Assembly (NCBI GenBank): GCA_013398015.1
Contig: VZRR01013890.1
Span: 17,976-81,975 of the forward strand
Reading direction: 5' to 3'
Length of the DNA stretch: 64,000 nt
Origin: Oreocharis arfaki
Taxonomy: Eukaryota > Chordata > Aves > Passeriformes > Paramythiidae
A model generated the notes under the pieces. It saw only the letters and a list, made by a program, of their open reading frames with translations. It was not told where the DNA came from and ran no database searches. The position numbers and the translations under genes are program-made. Below are positions 49,560 to 62,181 of this stretch, in pieces; position 1 is the stretch's first letter; every line of letters begins with the position of its first letter.

Positions 49560-49990
49560 AAAGAGGCCATGTGTCCACCATCAGACCTGTGTGCTACGGG
49601 AAGAAATGAAGAACCAATTCACTCTAAATGGGCTTGGGCAAACACTTTTATTTGTCAAATTAGCCAGATTCATTTCAAATTTATGCCAACTTTCATGGGG
49701 TTTTTATGTTCCATGCCGGAGAAGAGATGAAGCTTCATTTGGCATGAAGGTGCTGATAAAAACTTAATTTGTCGGGGTGCTTCAACATATCTGAAAACAG
49801 CAGAATAGAAGCAATCTGGACTGGCACTCTACATCATTTAGCCACCCTTTTTTGATCTGTCACCAGAAGCCATGCAGACCGTTTAACATATTGTCACACC
49901 ACGGCCAGATACAGCTTTGAACGAGATAATTGAAGGGCTGGAGACAGTGTTGCCAGCCCTGTGCAGCTGTACCAGCCTTGTGCTGATAGC
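49560..49990. promoter_or_regulatory. Candidate conserved non-coding element
   Basis: A repeat-free, compositionally even block. Parts such as 49,640-49,760 contain ATTTGTCAAATTAG-like and CATTTGGCATGAAG-like words that look constrained rather than decayed. Overlapping frames of 107 and 80 codons have no recognised content. Evidence is weak. Confidence 0.15.
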
Positions 49991-50436
49991 ACTATCTTGC
50001 TTTTGGGCTCTTAACTTAGTATTTCAGCTTGACACCTCACTGAGCAGTGCGGACATGCAGTGTTCTGGGACCTGAGTGGACAACTTGATTTTGGCTGCAT
50101 GCTAACAAAAAGCATGAGATTTCACTTTGGTCTCTCAGACTGTCTTTCCTCATAGCTGGAGCAGACAGATTTTTATCATTTCCAGTTTGGGTTGTGTTTT
50201 CAGACTGAATTTTTGAGCATATAAAATAAGATTAGGAACAGATCTGCTTTACAGTTTTCTATTCTTTTTAACCAAAAGGATTGGACTACTACAGTGTTAA
50301 AGAAAAGAACACAATCAAACCAGCACATTCTTTTTTATACAATCAAAAAAAAGTGTACTTGCTTTTTTGAAATGATTAGTGAAATGCTGACAATGAGTTG
50401 CCATGAGCAATGGTTTCATTGCTACCAGCAATTTGG
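49991..50436. other. AT-rich non-coding stretch
   Basis: No feature recognised. Confidence 0.55.
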
Positions 50437-50471
50437 TACATATATATGTATATATATATATATATGTATAC
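50437..50471. repeat. (TA)n / (TATG)n microsatellite
   Basis: Alternating TA with two interspersed TG steps, 35 bp. Confidence 0.9.
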
Positions 50472-53400
50472 CTGATGTTCTAATGATTTATCAGAGATAT
50501 TAGATATTTAATAATTATTGTCTGAAGTAAACAATCAATACCCAATTGAAATCACTTTAGGCCATTTATTCCAGGCATCTGTACAGAACAAAAGGAAAGT
50601 TTTTAATCAGAATTGGCTTGAAAACAGTTTATTAACAGGAAACTTCTTTTTTATTATATAATATACTCACGAAAAGCTTTTTCATCTGATTCTTGATGGG
50701 CAGGAAGTTTTATTGTGTCTGTGAAAAGGGTGGGAGGAATCACAACCTCTAACTGCTCATAGTGTCATGCTCACAGAGTGTGAGCATGCTTGCTCATAAG
50801 AATCTGTGTAAATGTTTATGAGTATTTTGTAACACACTAGAAGCTGTACTGTTGTTCTAATCTAAGAAATTGAAAGTTAGAGCCATAAGCAAAAAACAAA
50901 GGTCAGCAATGCAATCATCATTCCTATGATATTGTCAGGAAACCAGGTTTTAGCATGCAACTTATGTATAAACAAAGTTACTTATAGTCTCTGCCTCATA
51001 CTCTTCATAAATGACTTACTTTCTGAATTTCTGACATTATAAAAGCTAATATAGTCGTCAATACCAGCCTATTTTTTACAGTCAGTCACACTTTCTGGTT
51101 TTCAAATACTTTTATCAGTGAGGGAGAATGTATGAAACACCGCAACACTCACATCCTATTGAAACATTTTTGCTTCCGCTAAATTGCAAAATAACCATTT
51201 ATTTGTGTTAAAACAGCTTAATATTTTGACTCCCTAGAAGAATAGCAGAACTACGTCTGAAATACCTGTAGCATGTGTCATACAGAAGTTACCAATCATG
51301 ACATGTTCAATACATTTTCCCTTCCTGTTCTAACTGCCATGGAAAAAGTTATTTGACCATTATCCAAAAGCCTAGCCATCTTTTCTTTTCTTCAATATCA
51401 TGCAATATGTTCTTCTCTTGGCATAGGCTTTGATGAATTTCCAGCACTTGGCTTATATCCCTTCTCTGTAAGATAAAGTATGCATCTAAGATGTTGAACC
51501 AGTGCTCTCACAGCTATTCAGTGAGAATAAGCCAGAAGAGAGTTATGTAATATAACTGCAGTTTCTACAACTTTTTCTTTTTCTTGCCTGTTTAGGGAAA
51601 GAATTTGGTCAATGTCAAACTGGCTTTCAACAATACAAATCATAATTTGATCCAGTTGAGAGCTTCTGCTTTTGCTGTAGTGAAATGCTCCAAAATATGA
51701 AACAGAGATCACTCTGTGCCGGGTTTTGTTTAGATGCTGATACTCTGCCAACATACAGAAGATGGAAACCCACTTTCTGAAAATAATCAATCTTGAAAGG
51801 GGTCAAACTGCTTATTACATTATGGTATTAGGCTGATTTAGTTTGTTAATGCATTTGTTCTGCTTAAACAAATGTTTCAAATAAGCTCTTTGGATTCATA
51901 TATGAATGTTTTAATGAAGATCCTCCGTCAGGGGTTACGCGGCATAAAATCTTTGATTTACACTCTCAGCTTAAATACCACATGGCACTGTTTTCTCTGC
52001 TGTTTACAGGGTATTATACACATTTTGTATAATACTGTAATTTAGAATCATGGCTTATTATGCTGACTTTTTATATCTGAACCTCGAATCTTCCCATATG
52101 AACGTGATTTAAATTACTCTAAGCAAATCTTCCACGATTGTGCGTATTTATTCATAATGCTACCACCTGTTAAAGAGGTCCCTAACAGTTACCTGTAGAG
52201 CATACTAATAGCTCACCATACAGACCAGGATGGAGGTGACACATCTGTTCACATGCTCCTATGGCCAAACCACAAGCAGGAAAGGAAATATTTAATGATG
52301 CATTTCATGTTGCTGCTTAACAAGAGAGGAAAAAAAATGAAGAAGGAAAGTTAACAGCTGTATAAATTGTGCAAGATTCAACATCTGGCCCGTTATGTGA
52401 CTCTTTCATAGGTTTCAGCAAGAGCCATTGATGGTTGTGGGGAGGGTCTCTGTTCTGCAATCACGGGGTGATGCAGCAGAGCACAGACTGGACATACAGT
52501 GAGATCCAACAAGGGGGTTAGTGGCTAATTCTGGAGAAAAACACCAACATGAAGCCAGGGTTAACATATGTCTAGCAGAATGCCTAGGTTTGGTAATGAG
52601 GTACTTCTGCCTCCATGAGGGAGTTCTGATATGGCTCTAGAAACCTAGTTAAAAACTCACTGCTTTTTTCTAGGATGTGTCCACCAAGACTTACTTGCCT
52701 CACAAGGGTAGCTTATTATCTACCTGCTACAGAGCTGGGGAAACAGATCCTGACAGGTTATATTCCTTGTTACCCTGAATCTATTCATAGAAGCACTTAA
52801 TTTGGTGCTTCTATAAATCCTCATACAGATTTATTTGCCTTGGAGGTAGGGACAAAAGAGGCCCTAGAATTTTGTGCAGAGAAACAATCTCATTGAAAAG
52901 TGTTTTCTCTGCCTCCAGTCACTGCATGTACTGCACAGAGTTTAAGCACTATATATACTGCACATTATGCAATGCAAGTTGGAGGCAAGTATAATGGTGT
53001 CATTTCAGTATTAATTTTTAGTGATGTTGTTAAGCGCTTTACTGAAACCCTAAAAGCTGCTAGAGATGATTTTGGGTGTTACCAATATAGCTTTGGGACA
53101 GGGAAAGAAAAGATAGTTACAAATATCCTTTTTCATGATAAGAAATCCATCATGGCTACAAGTATTTTAGCCCCATTATTAATTACAACTTTAGAATCGA
53201 AAATGCAGTCTTGCTGAATGAAAGATGCATTTTTTATTCTTAATAACTACAGTTGTGTTTCTCGTGGTAATGTGAAGAAGGATGAGGTAATAACGCTCAA
53301 ATTGCAGGTTAATTGGAAAGTTTTTATTTGATGATATTTTTCAAGTTCTTAAGATATTGCAGAGATGTTTCTGCAGATTTTGCTGAACTCACATCAGTGT

Positions 53401-54110
53401 TTTATTCATTAATTATACTTTCTGTATTGCTATTATGAAGCCTTTTGGAAATAAAATCCAAAACTTAACTTTTCATATTTTTTCATAAGAATAGGTATAA
53501 TGGCCATTCATTACAGGCCATTGGTTTGCTGTAGGACTCAAGGAAGACAATGAATATTTTTGCCATGCAAAAAGAAATAGTCTTTTTTCCTAGCTGTTTC
53601 ATGGAGAAGATACTTTTACTTTGTCAGCTCCATGGTATTATTTATTTCACTCCACTATGTTCAATCAGCTAAATATTTAACTGTTGTTTAATTTTATTTG
53701 TTTTAGTGACTGCTTTCCATTTTTCATGAAATATGTATTGTTTTCTTATATGAGAAAATGCAACCCTTAAATCTTAATTCTGAGAGTTTTTAAAGATTCA
53801 GATTTTTATACATAGAAAGATTATACTTAAGATACTTTGATTTTTATTCCGATGTGATGGAGTGATGCATCTAAAATTTAAAAAAAAATCTTTTTGATTC
53901 ATTAGAACCAAGCCTTAGTTTATCATAGGTCCTTGGTACATCCTTTACAAGGATACACCTGTGGTTAACAGGAACCATGCTCTGAAACATTGGTTTAGAA
54001 TACTCTCTACAGACAAGTATTTTAAAATAAAATATTTACATACATGCCTTGATATTTCTTAAAAGAATTTATATTAATCTTGGTAAAAACCCAAATAAAA
54101 AAAGAATGAA
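50472..54110. other. AT-rich non-coding stretch
   Basis: No gene, LTR or CR1 copy recognised. Frames of 90 (51,518-51,790, minus) and 105 codons (52,900-53,217, plus) show no motif I know. Confidence 0.55.
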
Positions 54111-54111
54111 A

Positions 54112-54137
54112 AAGTCCTCTTCATAAGTCCTCTTCAT
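54112..54137. repeat. 13-bp tandem duplication
   Basis: 'aagtcctcttcat' occurs twice without a gap. Confidence 0.93.
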
Positions 54138-56654
54138 ATTAATTGTTCTGGAATCCCACATCTCTAATAAAAATGAAGAAATAGGAATACAAATAATATT
54201 TTCCAAAGGGAAACAGAAAAACGAAAATGACTCCTATATTCATATTTGAAATATTTTTAGTGAATTACTAGACACAATTGATACCACTGCAGCTATTTTT
54301 TTTCTTAACACATCTCTTTTTTAAAAATTATTAGCTATTATTTTGCATAAATACTTTTGGTTTTAGTGCATTTCTTAAACAGTATGTATTAAATTTACAC
54401 ACAGGCAGAAAAAAAGTCTAATCCATTAACTCTCCATGACAAATGGTTTAATACAGATGAAGTAGTCATTGGAATCTTTCCTGGAGCCACAAGAAGCTGC
54501 TAGCTTATCAGCTGGAAACAAAGAAGCATCATAAAACATTTCTCAGCAAGGCCAAGAAGAATGATTCGATAACTAAGCCCTCCAGTAATTGAAAACATAT
54601 AACCCATATACTTCTGAATTATAGCTGTGACTAGTCTTTTACAAAATAATTTTTTTCCTCCCAAATACTTGCTATAGTGCAGCAAAAGTGCCTATGAGTC
54701 AGAAGGATGCTCTGAGATGTAGCCATCATTCAGGATAAGCAAAGTTACTCCCCTGGATGCCAACTCCCTCCCCTCTCACCAGCAACCATACAGGCTAAAA
54801 GGCAAACTGGAAAGTGACATGAAAATTTCATTTTGTGATCTTTCTGGAAGTCATATGTCATTTTATTTATGGTTCTATCTTTCAGGTGTTTACATGTATG
54901 AATACAAAAATACGAGAGGTGAATACATGAATAGCACAGTTATAAACATCTTGTCATCAAACATTTCCCTAATTTACGTGAGTTAAGGAATGTGGTAATA
55001 CAGGCGGAATATTAAAATTTGGATTTAAGTCAATCAGTTAAACTTTGTGAGTCATTAACAGTAGTTAAGATTTGTCAGAAACTTGTTCTTTAACCGGTAT
55101 GGGATAAGTGGGTGGTCTTTTTCATGGGCCTACCCAGATTGCAGAAAATAGTGTAACAGTTGATAGAATCTGGCAGAAGGGATGGATGAACTTCCAAGGA
55201 CCCACTGTAATATCCAGATAATTAGATCTCAGAGCTCTATGAACATCTTAGTTCAGGATGAAAATGTCTTAAAAGGCAACTTTTTGCCGTGCTTTTTATC
55301 AGACAGTATTTTTTATGTAGGATACTCAGAGTGATTTTATTAGCATGGGACTAGGAAAGATACCTTGGATCAGACTTGTCTGTCCTTGCTACAACAGGCA
55401 ATAGCATTTATTCATTTTCCCTTCATAGCATAAAACTCTGTCTCAGACCATCAGTCTCTGTTACGAGTCTTTCACGACAGTTTCACTGCTTCAGTTTCTC
55501 AGTAGGACACCACACTGTAATTTCCAGCACGATCTCCACTGTGTTATATATTACAGTGAAACAAGGCCTTACAGTTTTTTACCAAGTATTGTTACTGATT
55601 AAGGATAGTTTTAAAACAGCTAAAAAGTATTCAACATGTTATGTCATTGTTCATAACAGGATTCTTTTAGTGTTTTCTATTAGCACATTACCATCAGGAG
55701 AGATGCTATAGCGTGGGAATTTCTGCTTTCGGATTCTTTTTGAATTCTTTTGAAAAAAGACATATGGCAGACACATTTTTAAAACTGTAAAGCTCAAATA
55801 TCAAAAGAAAAATACAAATATTAACATATTTAGCAGATTTTTTAGAAATTCTTGCTTATTCTTGGCTTAATAAAGTTTTATTGTGATGTATCCAGTTTAG
55901 GAATTTATTATGTTTCATACTAATATTTTGCATCTTGCAAAAAGAGTTTTCTTTACTAATTAAAACACAATGATTCATAAAAAATCATAAAAAATTATTT
56001 AATTTTGTTGAAAAATAAGCTTCATAAAAAACTGAATTTATTAATATACAAATATTTCAATTAAACAAGCGTAACCATATTGAATTCTACTCTAAGCGAT
56101 TTCTGAAATAACCTGTGAAAATGACTGGAAATGAAAGAAATTGTAGCTCAGTCTCTTCTAACTCAATGCAAGAGAGGAATAGTTCAGCTACTTCACTTTT
56201 GAAGCAGAGATAGAGCAAAATCTCGAAAGACAGTAAAATTGCAGGGGGAGAAACATAATAATTTCCCCCCCACCCAGAACCTACTGTCTAGACATCAGTG
56301 AGTTTCTTCAAGGAAGGAGCAGATTTGTATATGAGAGATTTTGCCACCAGTTAAGAGTCTGAAAAAAAAGACAAAAGGGCATCCTTTCAGACTATAGTAA
56401 CTGAAGTTTTGTGAGTTCTCAGAGGAATAGAAATCAGGGCATGGATGGAAACCATTTTTTTCCACATCTTTGTGTTTTATGTATTTCCTGTTTCCTGGTG
56501 TCTGCCTGTGGTTTTGAATGATTAAATTCCATTCCTATTAGATCCTTTCTGTAAGTGGTGCTGAGATAATTTGGATTTTACCAGTTTTGATAAAATGAGG
56601 ATGTATTTGTTCCATGATCTTTTGCTTTTGTTCGGTTATTAGAGTTATATTGTA
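54138..56654. other. AT-rich non-coding stretch
   Basis: No gene or mobile element recognised. Very A/T-rich at 55,975-56,065. Confidence 0.6.
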
Positions 56655-56659
56655 CTTCA

Positions 56660-56785
56660 AGTATTAAAAAAACCTGATAAACAAACCAAATCAAATCAAA
56701 TCAGCCAACCAGCCAATACCACCCCACTCCAAAACCCACAAAAAAACCCCCAAAAACTCAAACAAATAGACAAACAAAAAAGATT
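56660..56785. repeat. A/C-rich, almost G-free tract
   Basis: About 125 bp dominated by A and C on the plus strand: 'aaccaaatcaaatcaaatc', then ccaacc, cccac, and runs of A and C. Very few G are present. Low-complexity sequence with strong strand asymmetry and no fixed period. Confidence 0.8.
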
Positions 56786-57904
56786 GAGCAGTATTTTCCC
56801 CTTCATATCTTTTTATCCATGCACCCAGGTATCAAGATACAGTTGCCTAGGAATTTATAAAAAAAATATTGTTAACTCCTATAGAAGGCTCATTTTGTGA
56901 CCATTCTCCTTTTGAGGATTCCTGATATCTAAAAAATGTGAAAAATTGAATTTTACCAGTGGCTCCTTAAATCACTTATCATTAGATACATGCCAATGTA
57001 AATGTCACAAAATAAATCCTAATTAAAAAAAAAAAAAGAGAAAAACAGCTGTTTTATTTAACAAGAGTATAGGACAATAGCTACTACATGCTCTTATATC
57101 TAGTAATGTGTTGCTTGGCTTTATATTTTTCCTGTGCTCTCCTCAGTTTAGAAGGTTGTCAAATTAAGCTAACTCTCAAGATTCTTCACACACCTCCTCA
57201 GGGGATGGAACATATTCTTTTGACAAACCCTATCTTTAGGCTTTTTTTTCCCTGAAATGAATGTAGATTCAAAACATACATCTTCCTTCCTGAACAGAAT
57301 ATCTGTTGAGTAGAAATTCACCCCTGGGGCTTCAGACACCTTCTTGCTTCCTCTTGCCCTGCACTACGAAATCCAATAACATGGTGATTTATCACCTAAT
57401 CCCTGAATACTCTGTTGTGGGGATACGAACCCACAAATGGTAGGTAATGGTGACTTTCAAAGACCTCTCCTAGCTGGCTGGGTTTCAGGAAACCATAGTA
57501 GTTATGTAAAGAAACTTATTTAACCATAAATTTTTTTTTCCTCCTCTTCATATTTGTATCATCATTCTTTTTTTCTGTTCTGCAGGATTAGAGTATGATG
57601 AGAGATAAGTAAGGCTATCTTTAATACAGATAAATGACTTTCAAAATAAAAAAAAAAGACCAAACTTTTCAAAATTCACTCTTATGAGAATTCTATAAGT
57701 CTATTTTTAGTGAAAGTAATATTTTTCAGTCACTCAACACTTCCATATTAGAAGATAACAGAATTTCTATGAGCTTCTTTGACCTGGTTAAATTTAGGAT
57801 AAATACTTAATTCAGGATAAATATTAGTGGTAATAAAAAGGAATAGGATATTGCAAGCATGAAGATTTTAAGTGTGAGAATACACAAATAGTACTGGGAT
57901 TTCT
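56786..57904. other. AT-rich non-coding stretch
   Basis: Nothing recognisable. Short A and T runs at 57,025-57,037 and 57,532-57,539. Confidence 0.6.
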
Positions 57905-58099
57905 GACTGGGTTGAAAGAGTCGTGTGTTGGATAACATTTAATCTTTCCAGAGTGAAAACGAAGAAGAAAATTTTATTTTGAGAATTCTAGACAATTTTG
58001 AGTTTAAAATATCTATTTGTGAGAAAAAGTTGTGAGTTTAAAAGATCCACTTCACTGGGCTGAATGAAAGGAATCTATCACATACAACTTGCCCTACAA

Positions 58100-58984
58100 A
58101 GGACTGGTTTTTCTGGGTGTGTATATGTTTTTATGTGTTTGTGTGTATTGGTACCAATTCTGTAGTAGTATGTTTAAGAAAGGGTAAAAAATGCTACATA
58201 ATAGCTTCTGGGAAAGAGGAGTGAGAAAATGTAAGAGGAGCAACTCTGCAGACAGCAAGGTCGGTGAAGAAGAGGGAAAGGAGGTGCTTCAGCTGCCGGA
58301 GCAAAGCTGTGGAGAAGATCATGGTGATGCAGGCTTTCTGTAGCCCATGGAGGTCCATGGTGGAGCAGACATCCAACCACAGCCCATGGAGGACCACACA
58401 CCAGACGGAGTAGGTGGATGTAAGCTGAAAGAAGTTGCAGCATGTGGAGAGACCATGCTGAGGCAGGGAGGGTTCTGGCAGGGCTGTGACCCTTTCGGAA
58501 ACTCATGCTGGAGCAGTGTTCTTGAAGGACTGCATCCTGTGGAAGGGAGCCTCACAAGAGAAGTTACTGAAGAACTGTATTCAATGAGAGGTAACCTGTG
58601 ATGGAACAGGAGAACATGCAGAGGAAAGTATGGCAGAGGTGAGTTGTTATGAACTCACTTCATTGCCCATCTCCCCACATTGACGGAGGGGAGGAGGTGG
58701 AAATACTCGTAGCAAATTTGAGTCTGAGAAAAAGGGAGAGGTAGAAGGAAAGTGTTTTCAGAGTTGTTCCAATTTCCCATTATTGTACTCTGCTACAATT
58801 AACTTGGCAATAAATTAAATTCATCTTCCCTAAGTCTGTTTTTCCCATGGCATTAATAAGGAAACTATCCCCATGTCCTTATCTCAATTTATGAGATTTT
58901 TGTCATATGTTCTCTCTTGTTTAGGAGGGGGAGTGTAAGAGCAGCTTGGTGAGCACCTGGTAGAGAGGCACATTTAACCCACCA
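58100..58984 (+). mobile_element. Fourth avian endogenous retrovirus LTR (copy A)
   Basis: Plus-strand landmarks in order: 'agcttctgggaaagagga', 'gaggagcaactctgcagac', a series of degenerate units with 'cccatggagg' and 'ggagcag', a poly(A) signal AATAAA at 58,809-58,814, 'ccttatctcaatttatgag', 'gagcacctgg' and a final 'ttaacccacca' at 58,984. This is a bird LTR type seen also at the end of the window. The 5' border is uncertain. No retroviral genes adjoin. The open frames on both strands come from the internal degenerate repeats and are not genes. Confidence 0.8.
58809..58814 (+). promoter_or_regulatory. Poly(A) signal of the LTR (copy A)
   Basis: AATAAA within 'ggcaataaattaaattc', at the place where this LTR type normally carries its polyadenylation signal. 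It fixes the orientation as plus. The same signal recurs in copy B at 60,948-60,953. Confidence 0.7.
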
Positions 58985-60042
58985 CTGCTTCTTGTCCTTC
59001 TTCTATAACATGTCAAAAGTCACTTACTGAGATTTCCTGCTTTGACTTTAGACAATCAACATGCAACAACATCTAATGTCTTCTCTCTGTTAGGATAATT
59101 AAAAAATAATAAAAACAAATTCTAACTGAAATTCGCCTCTTACCAAAGACGAAGTAGAATTACTTAGACTCTCTACATCATACCATTTTCAACTTTGCTT
59201 TTCCTCTTTTCTGTATTTGCCTCTATGTTAGCAGGGAACAGAGCAAGTCAGCACAGAACAAGTTTCCTGCCTCTCTGAGGCTTCCATTGCTGACCCCTTG
59301 TTGCATTGTGATTGATTTACATCCCCACTGAGAACTGTTATGTAGCACTACAAAAATAAAAAGCATAGCCAAAATATTGTTCTATTTACACAGTCTGAAT
59401 GATAGAGACAATGAAATTAATATTATGTTTTTCAAAGCTTAACAGAGACAGATGGTAGAAATATCTGAACTGAAAAGTTTGTTTGATTTGGTAGTTTCTG
59501 TGCCCAGACAAATTTAGGAAACAACTACCTTTTATTGAAAAGGGGCGTTTTTTCACATGGAAATATGACATATATCTGCTTGCCTGAAGAACACAGATGC
59601 AAAAGCATATAGATACATATTATACTCAAATTATGGTGTAAGCAGTTTTTGTCTTCAGAATCTCAGATTACTTTTATATTTAATTTCACCAGAAAACAAT
59701 GGTCCTTTATTCCTCTCAGAAGGCCACTCTACCCTCTGGGATGATGTAAATAGTTTGAAGGAATGCAGAACCACTACACCCAAGGGAAATGTCTGTCTTG
59801 AATTGCCCTGCAAATCTGAGTGTGCATTGCCAGGCTTCTCATCCACCCAGCCAGTCCCATCCTGCCTCCAACCTTTGTCAGAACTTAGGGAAAAGGGATG
59901 GAGCAAACAAAATCTAGCATGGTTTATATTGAGAACCTGATATTCAAGTATTGATAGGAGTTATCAGAAAGATCACTTATGTGTTATTGTGGCTTTGTGC
60001 TCTCATGCATGTAGTCCTATGAAAATCCACACTTCTGACTCC
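58985..60042. other. Non-LTR part of duplicated block, copy A
   Basis: About 1 kb of AT-rich sequence without gag, pol, env or other recognised coding content. Minus-strand frames of 61 and 83 codons are repeated in copy B only because the DNA is duplicated. Confidence 0.6.
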
Positions 60043-60043
60043 N
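60043..60043. other. Single N (assembly join)
   Basis: The only ambiguous base in the window. It lies exactly between the two copies of the 2,138-bp block, so it marks a contig join or gap placeholder rather than a random uncalled base. Confidence 0.95.
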
Positions 60044-60238
60044 GACTGGGTTGAAAGAGTCGTGTGTTGGATAACATTTAATCTTTCCAGAGTGAAAACG
60101 AAGAAGAAAATTTTATTTTGAGAATTCTAGACAATTTTGAGTTAAAAATATCTATTTGTGAGAAAAAGTTTCAAGTTTAAAAGATCCACTTCACTGTGCT
60201 AAACAAAAGGAATCTATCACATACAACTTGCCCTACAA

Positions 60239-61123
60239 AGGACTGGTTTTTCTGGGTGTGTATATGTTTTTATGTGTTTGTGTGTATTGGTACCAATTCT
60301 GTAGTAGCATGTTTAAGAAAGGGTAAAAAATGCTGCATAATAGCTTCTGGGAAAGAGGAGTGAGAAAATGTAAGAGGAGCAATTCTGCAGACAGCAAGGT
60401 CAGTGAAGAAGAGGGAAAGCAGGTGCTTCAGCTGCTGGAGCAAAGCTGTGGAGAAGATCATGGTGATGCAGGCTTTCTGTAGCCCATGGAGGTCCATGGT
60501 GGAGCAGACATCCAACCACAGCCCATGGAGGACCACACACCAGACGGAGTAGGTGGATGTAAGCTGAAAGAAGTTGCAGCATGTGGAGAGACCATGCTGA
60601 GGCAGGGAGGGTTCTGGCAGGGCTGTGACCCTTTCGGAAACTCATGCTGGAGCAGTGTTCTTGAAGGACTGCATCCTGTGGAAGGGAGCCTCACAAGAGA
60701 AGTTACTGAAGAACTATATTCAATGAGAGGTAACCTGTGATGGAACAGGAGAACATGCAGAGGAAAGTATGGCAGAGGTGAGTTGTTATGAACTCACTTC
60801 ATTGCCCATCTCCCCACATTGACGGAGGGGAGGAGGTGGAAATACTCGTAGCAAATTTGAGTCTGAGAAAAAGGGAGAGGTAGAAGGAAAGTGTTTTCAG
60901 AGTTGTTCCAATTTCCCATTATTGTACTCTGCTACAATTAACTTGGCAATAAATTAAATTCATCTTCCCTAAGTCTGTTTTGCCCATGACATTAATAAGG
61001 AAACTATCCCCATGTCCTTATCTCAATTTATGAGATTTTTGTCATATGTTCTCTCTTGTTTAGGAGGGGGAGTGTAAGAGCAGCTTGGTGAGCACCTGGT
61101 AGAGAGGCACATTTAACCCACCA
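60239..61123 (+). mobile_element. LTR in copy B of the duplicated block
   Basis: The same LTR as in copy A, with the same order of landmarks, the poly(A) signal at 60,948-60,953 and the end 'ttaacccacca' at 61,123. If the duplication is an assembly artefact, only one LTR exists here in the real chromosome. Confidence 0.8.
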
Positions 61124-62181
61124 CTGCTTCTTGTCCTTCTTCTATAACATGTCAAAAGTCACTTACTGAGATTTCCTGCTTTGACTTTAGACAATCAACA
61201 TGCAACAACATCTAATGTCTTCTCTCTGTTAGGATAATTAAAAAATAATAAAAACAAAGTCTAACTGAAATTCACCTCTTACCAAAGATGAAGTAGAATT
61301 ACTTAGACCTTCTACACCATACCATTTTCAACTTTGCTTTTCCTCTTTTCTGTATTTGCCTCTATGTTAGCAGGGAACAGAGCAAGTCAGCACAGAACAA
61401 GTTTCCTGCCTCTCTGAGGCTTCCATTGCTGACCCCTTGTTGCATTGTGATTGATTTACATCCCCACTGAGAACTGTTATGTAGCACTACAAAAATAAAA
61501 AGCATAGCCAAAATATTGTTCTATTTACACAGTCTGAATGATAGAGACAATGAAATTAATATTATGTTTTTCAAAGCTTAACAGAGACAGATGGTAGAAA
61601 TATCTGAACTGAAAAGTTTGTTTGATTTGGTAGTTTCTGTGCCCAGACAAATTTAGGAAACAACTACCTTTTATTGAAAAGGGGCGTTTTTTCACATGGA
61701 AATATGACATATATCTGCTTGCCTGAAGAACACAGATGCAAAAGCATATAGATACATATTATACTCAAATTATGGTGTAAGCAGTTTTTGTCTTCAGAAT
61801 CTCAGATTACTTTTATATTTAATTTCACCAGAAAACAATGGTCCTTTATTCCTCTCAGAAGGCCACTCTACCCTCTGGGATGATGTAAATAGTTTGAAGG
61901 AATGCAGAACCACTATACCCAAGGGAAATGTCTGTCTTGAATTGCCCTGCAAATCTGAGTGTGTATTGCCAGGCTTCTCATCCACCCAGCCAGTCCCATC
62001 CTGCCTCCAACCTTTGTCAGAACTTAGGGAAAAGGGATGGAGCAAACAAAATCTAGCATGGTTTATATTGAGAACCTGATATTCAAGTATTGATAGGAGT
62101 TATCAGAAAGATCACTTATGTGTTATTGTGGCTTTGTGCTCTCATGCATGTAGTCCTATGAAAATCCACACTTCTGACTCC
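61124..62181. other. Non-LTR part of duplicated block, copy B
   Basis: Repeats the AT-rich, gene-free content of copy A with only a few substitutions. Confidence 0.6.

Larger units (their letters stand above)
57905..60042. repeat. Large direct duplication, copy A (2,138 bp)
   Basis: Begins 'gactgggttgaaagagtc' and ends 'cacttctgactcc'. The same 2,138 bp recurs at a constant offset of 2,139 (copy B). By eye about 25 substitutions and no indels separate the copies. Copy A contains an LTR (about 58,100-58,984) followed by about 1 kb of other sequence. The flanking DNA 5' of copy A is not repeated. Confidence 0.97.
60044..62181. repeat. Large direct duplication, copy B (2,138 bp)
   Basis: Same start and end as copy A. 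The unique sequence resumes at 62,182 with 'gaagtacatatttc'. The mismatches to copy A are uneven: 14 of about 25 lie in the first 400 bp, none in the next 280 bp. Confidence 0.97.

Noticed and set aside
49407..49767. Overlapping plus-strand frames of 107 and 80 codons as coding
   Set aside because: No recognisable domain, and both overlap without codon-like structure; the block is more likely non-coding.
52900..53217. 105-codon frame as a small gene
   Set aside because: No recognised motif or supporting splice or promoter context; this length is expected by chance in 64 kb read in six frames.
58174..60740. Repeated open frames at 58 and 60 kb as a duplicated gene pair
   Set aside because: They belong to the LTR inside the duplicated block and show no known domain.
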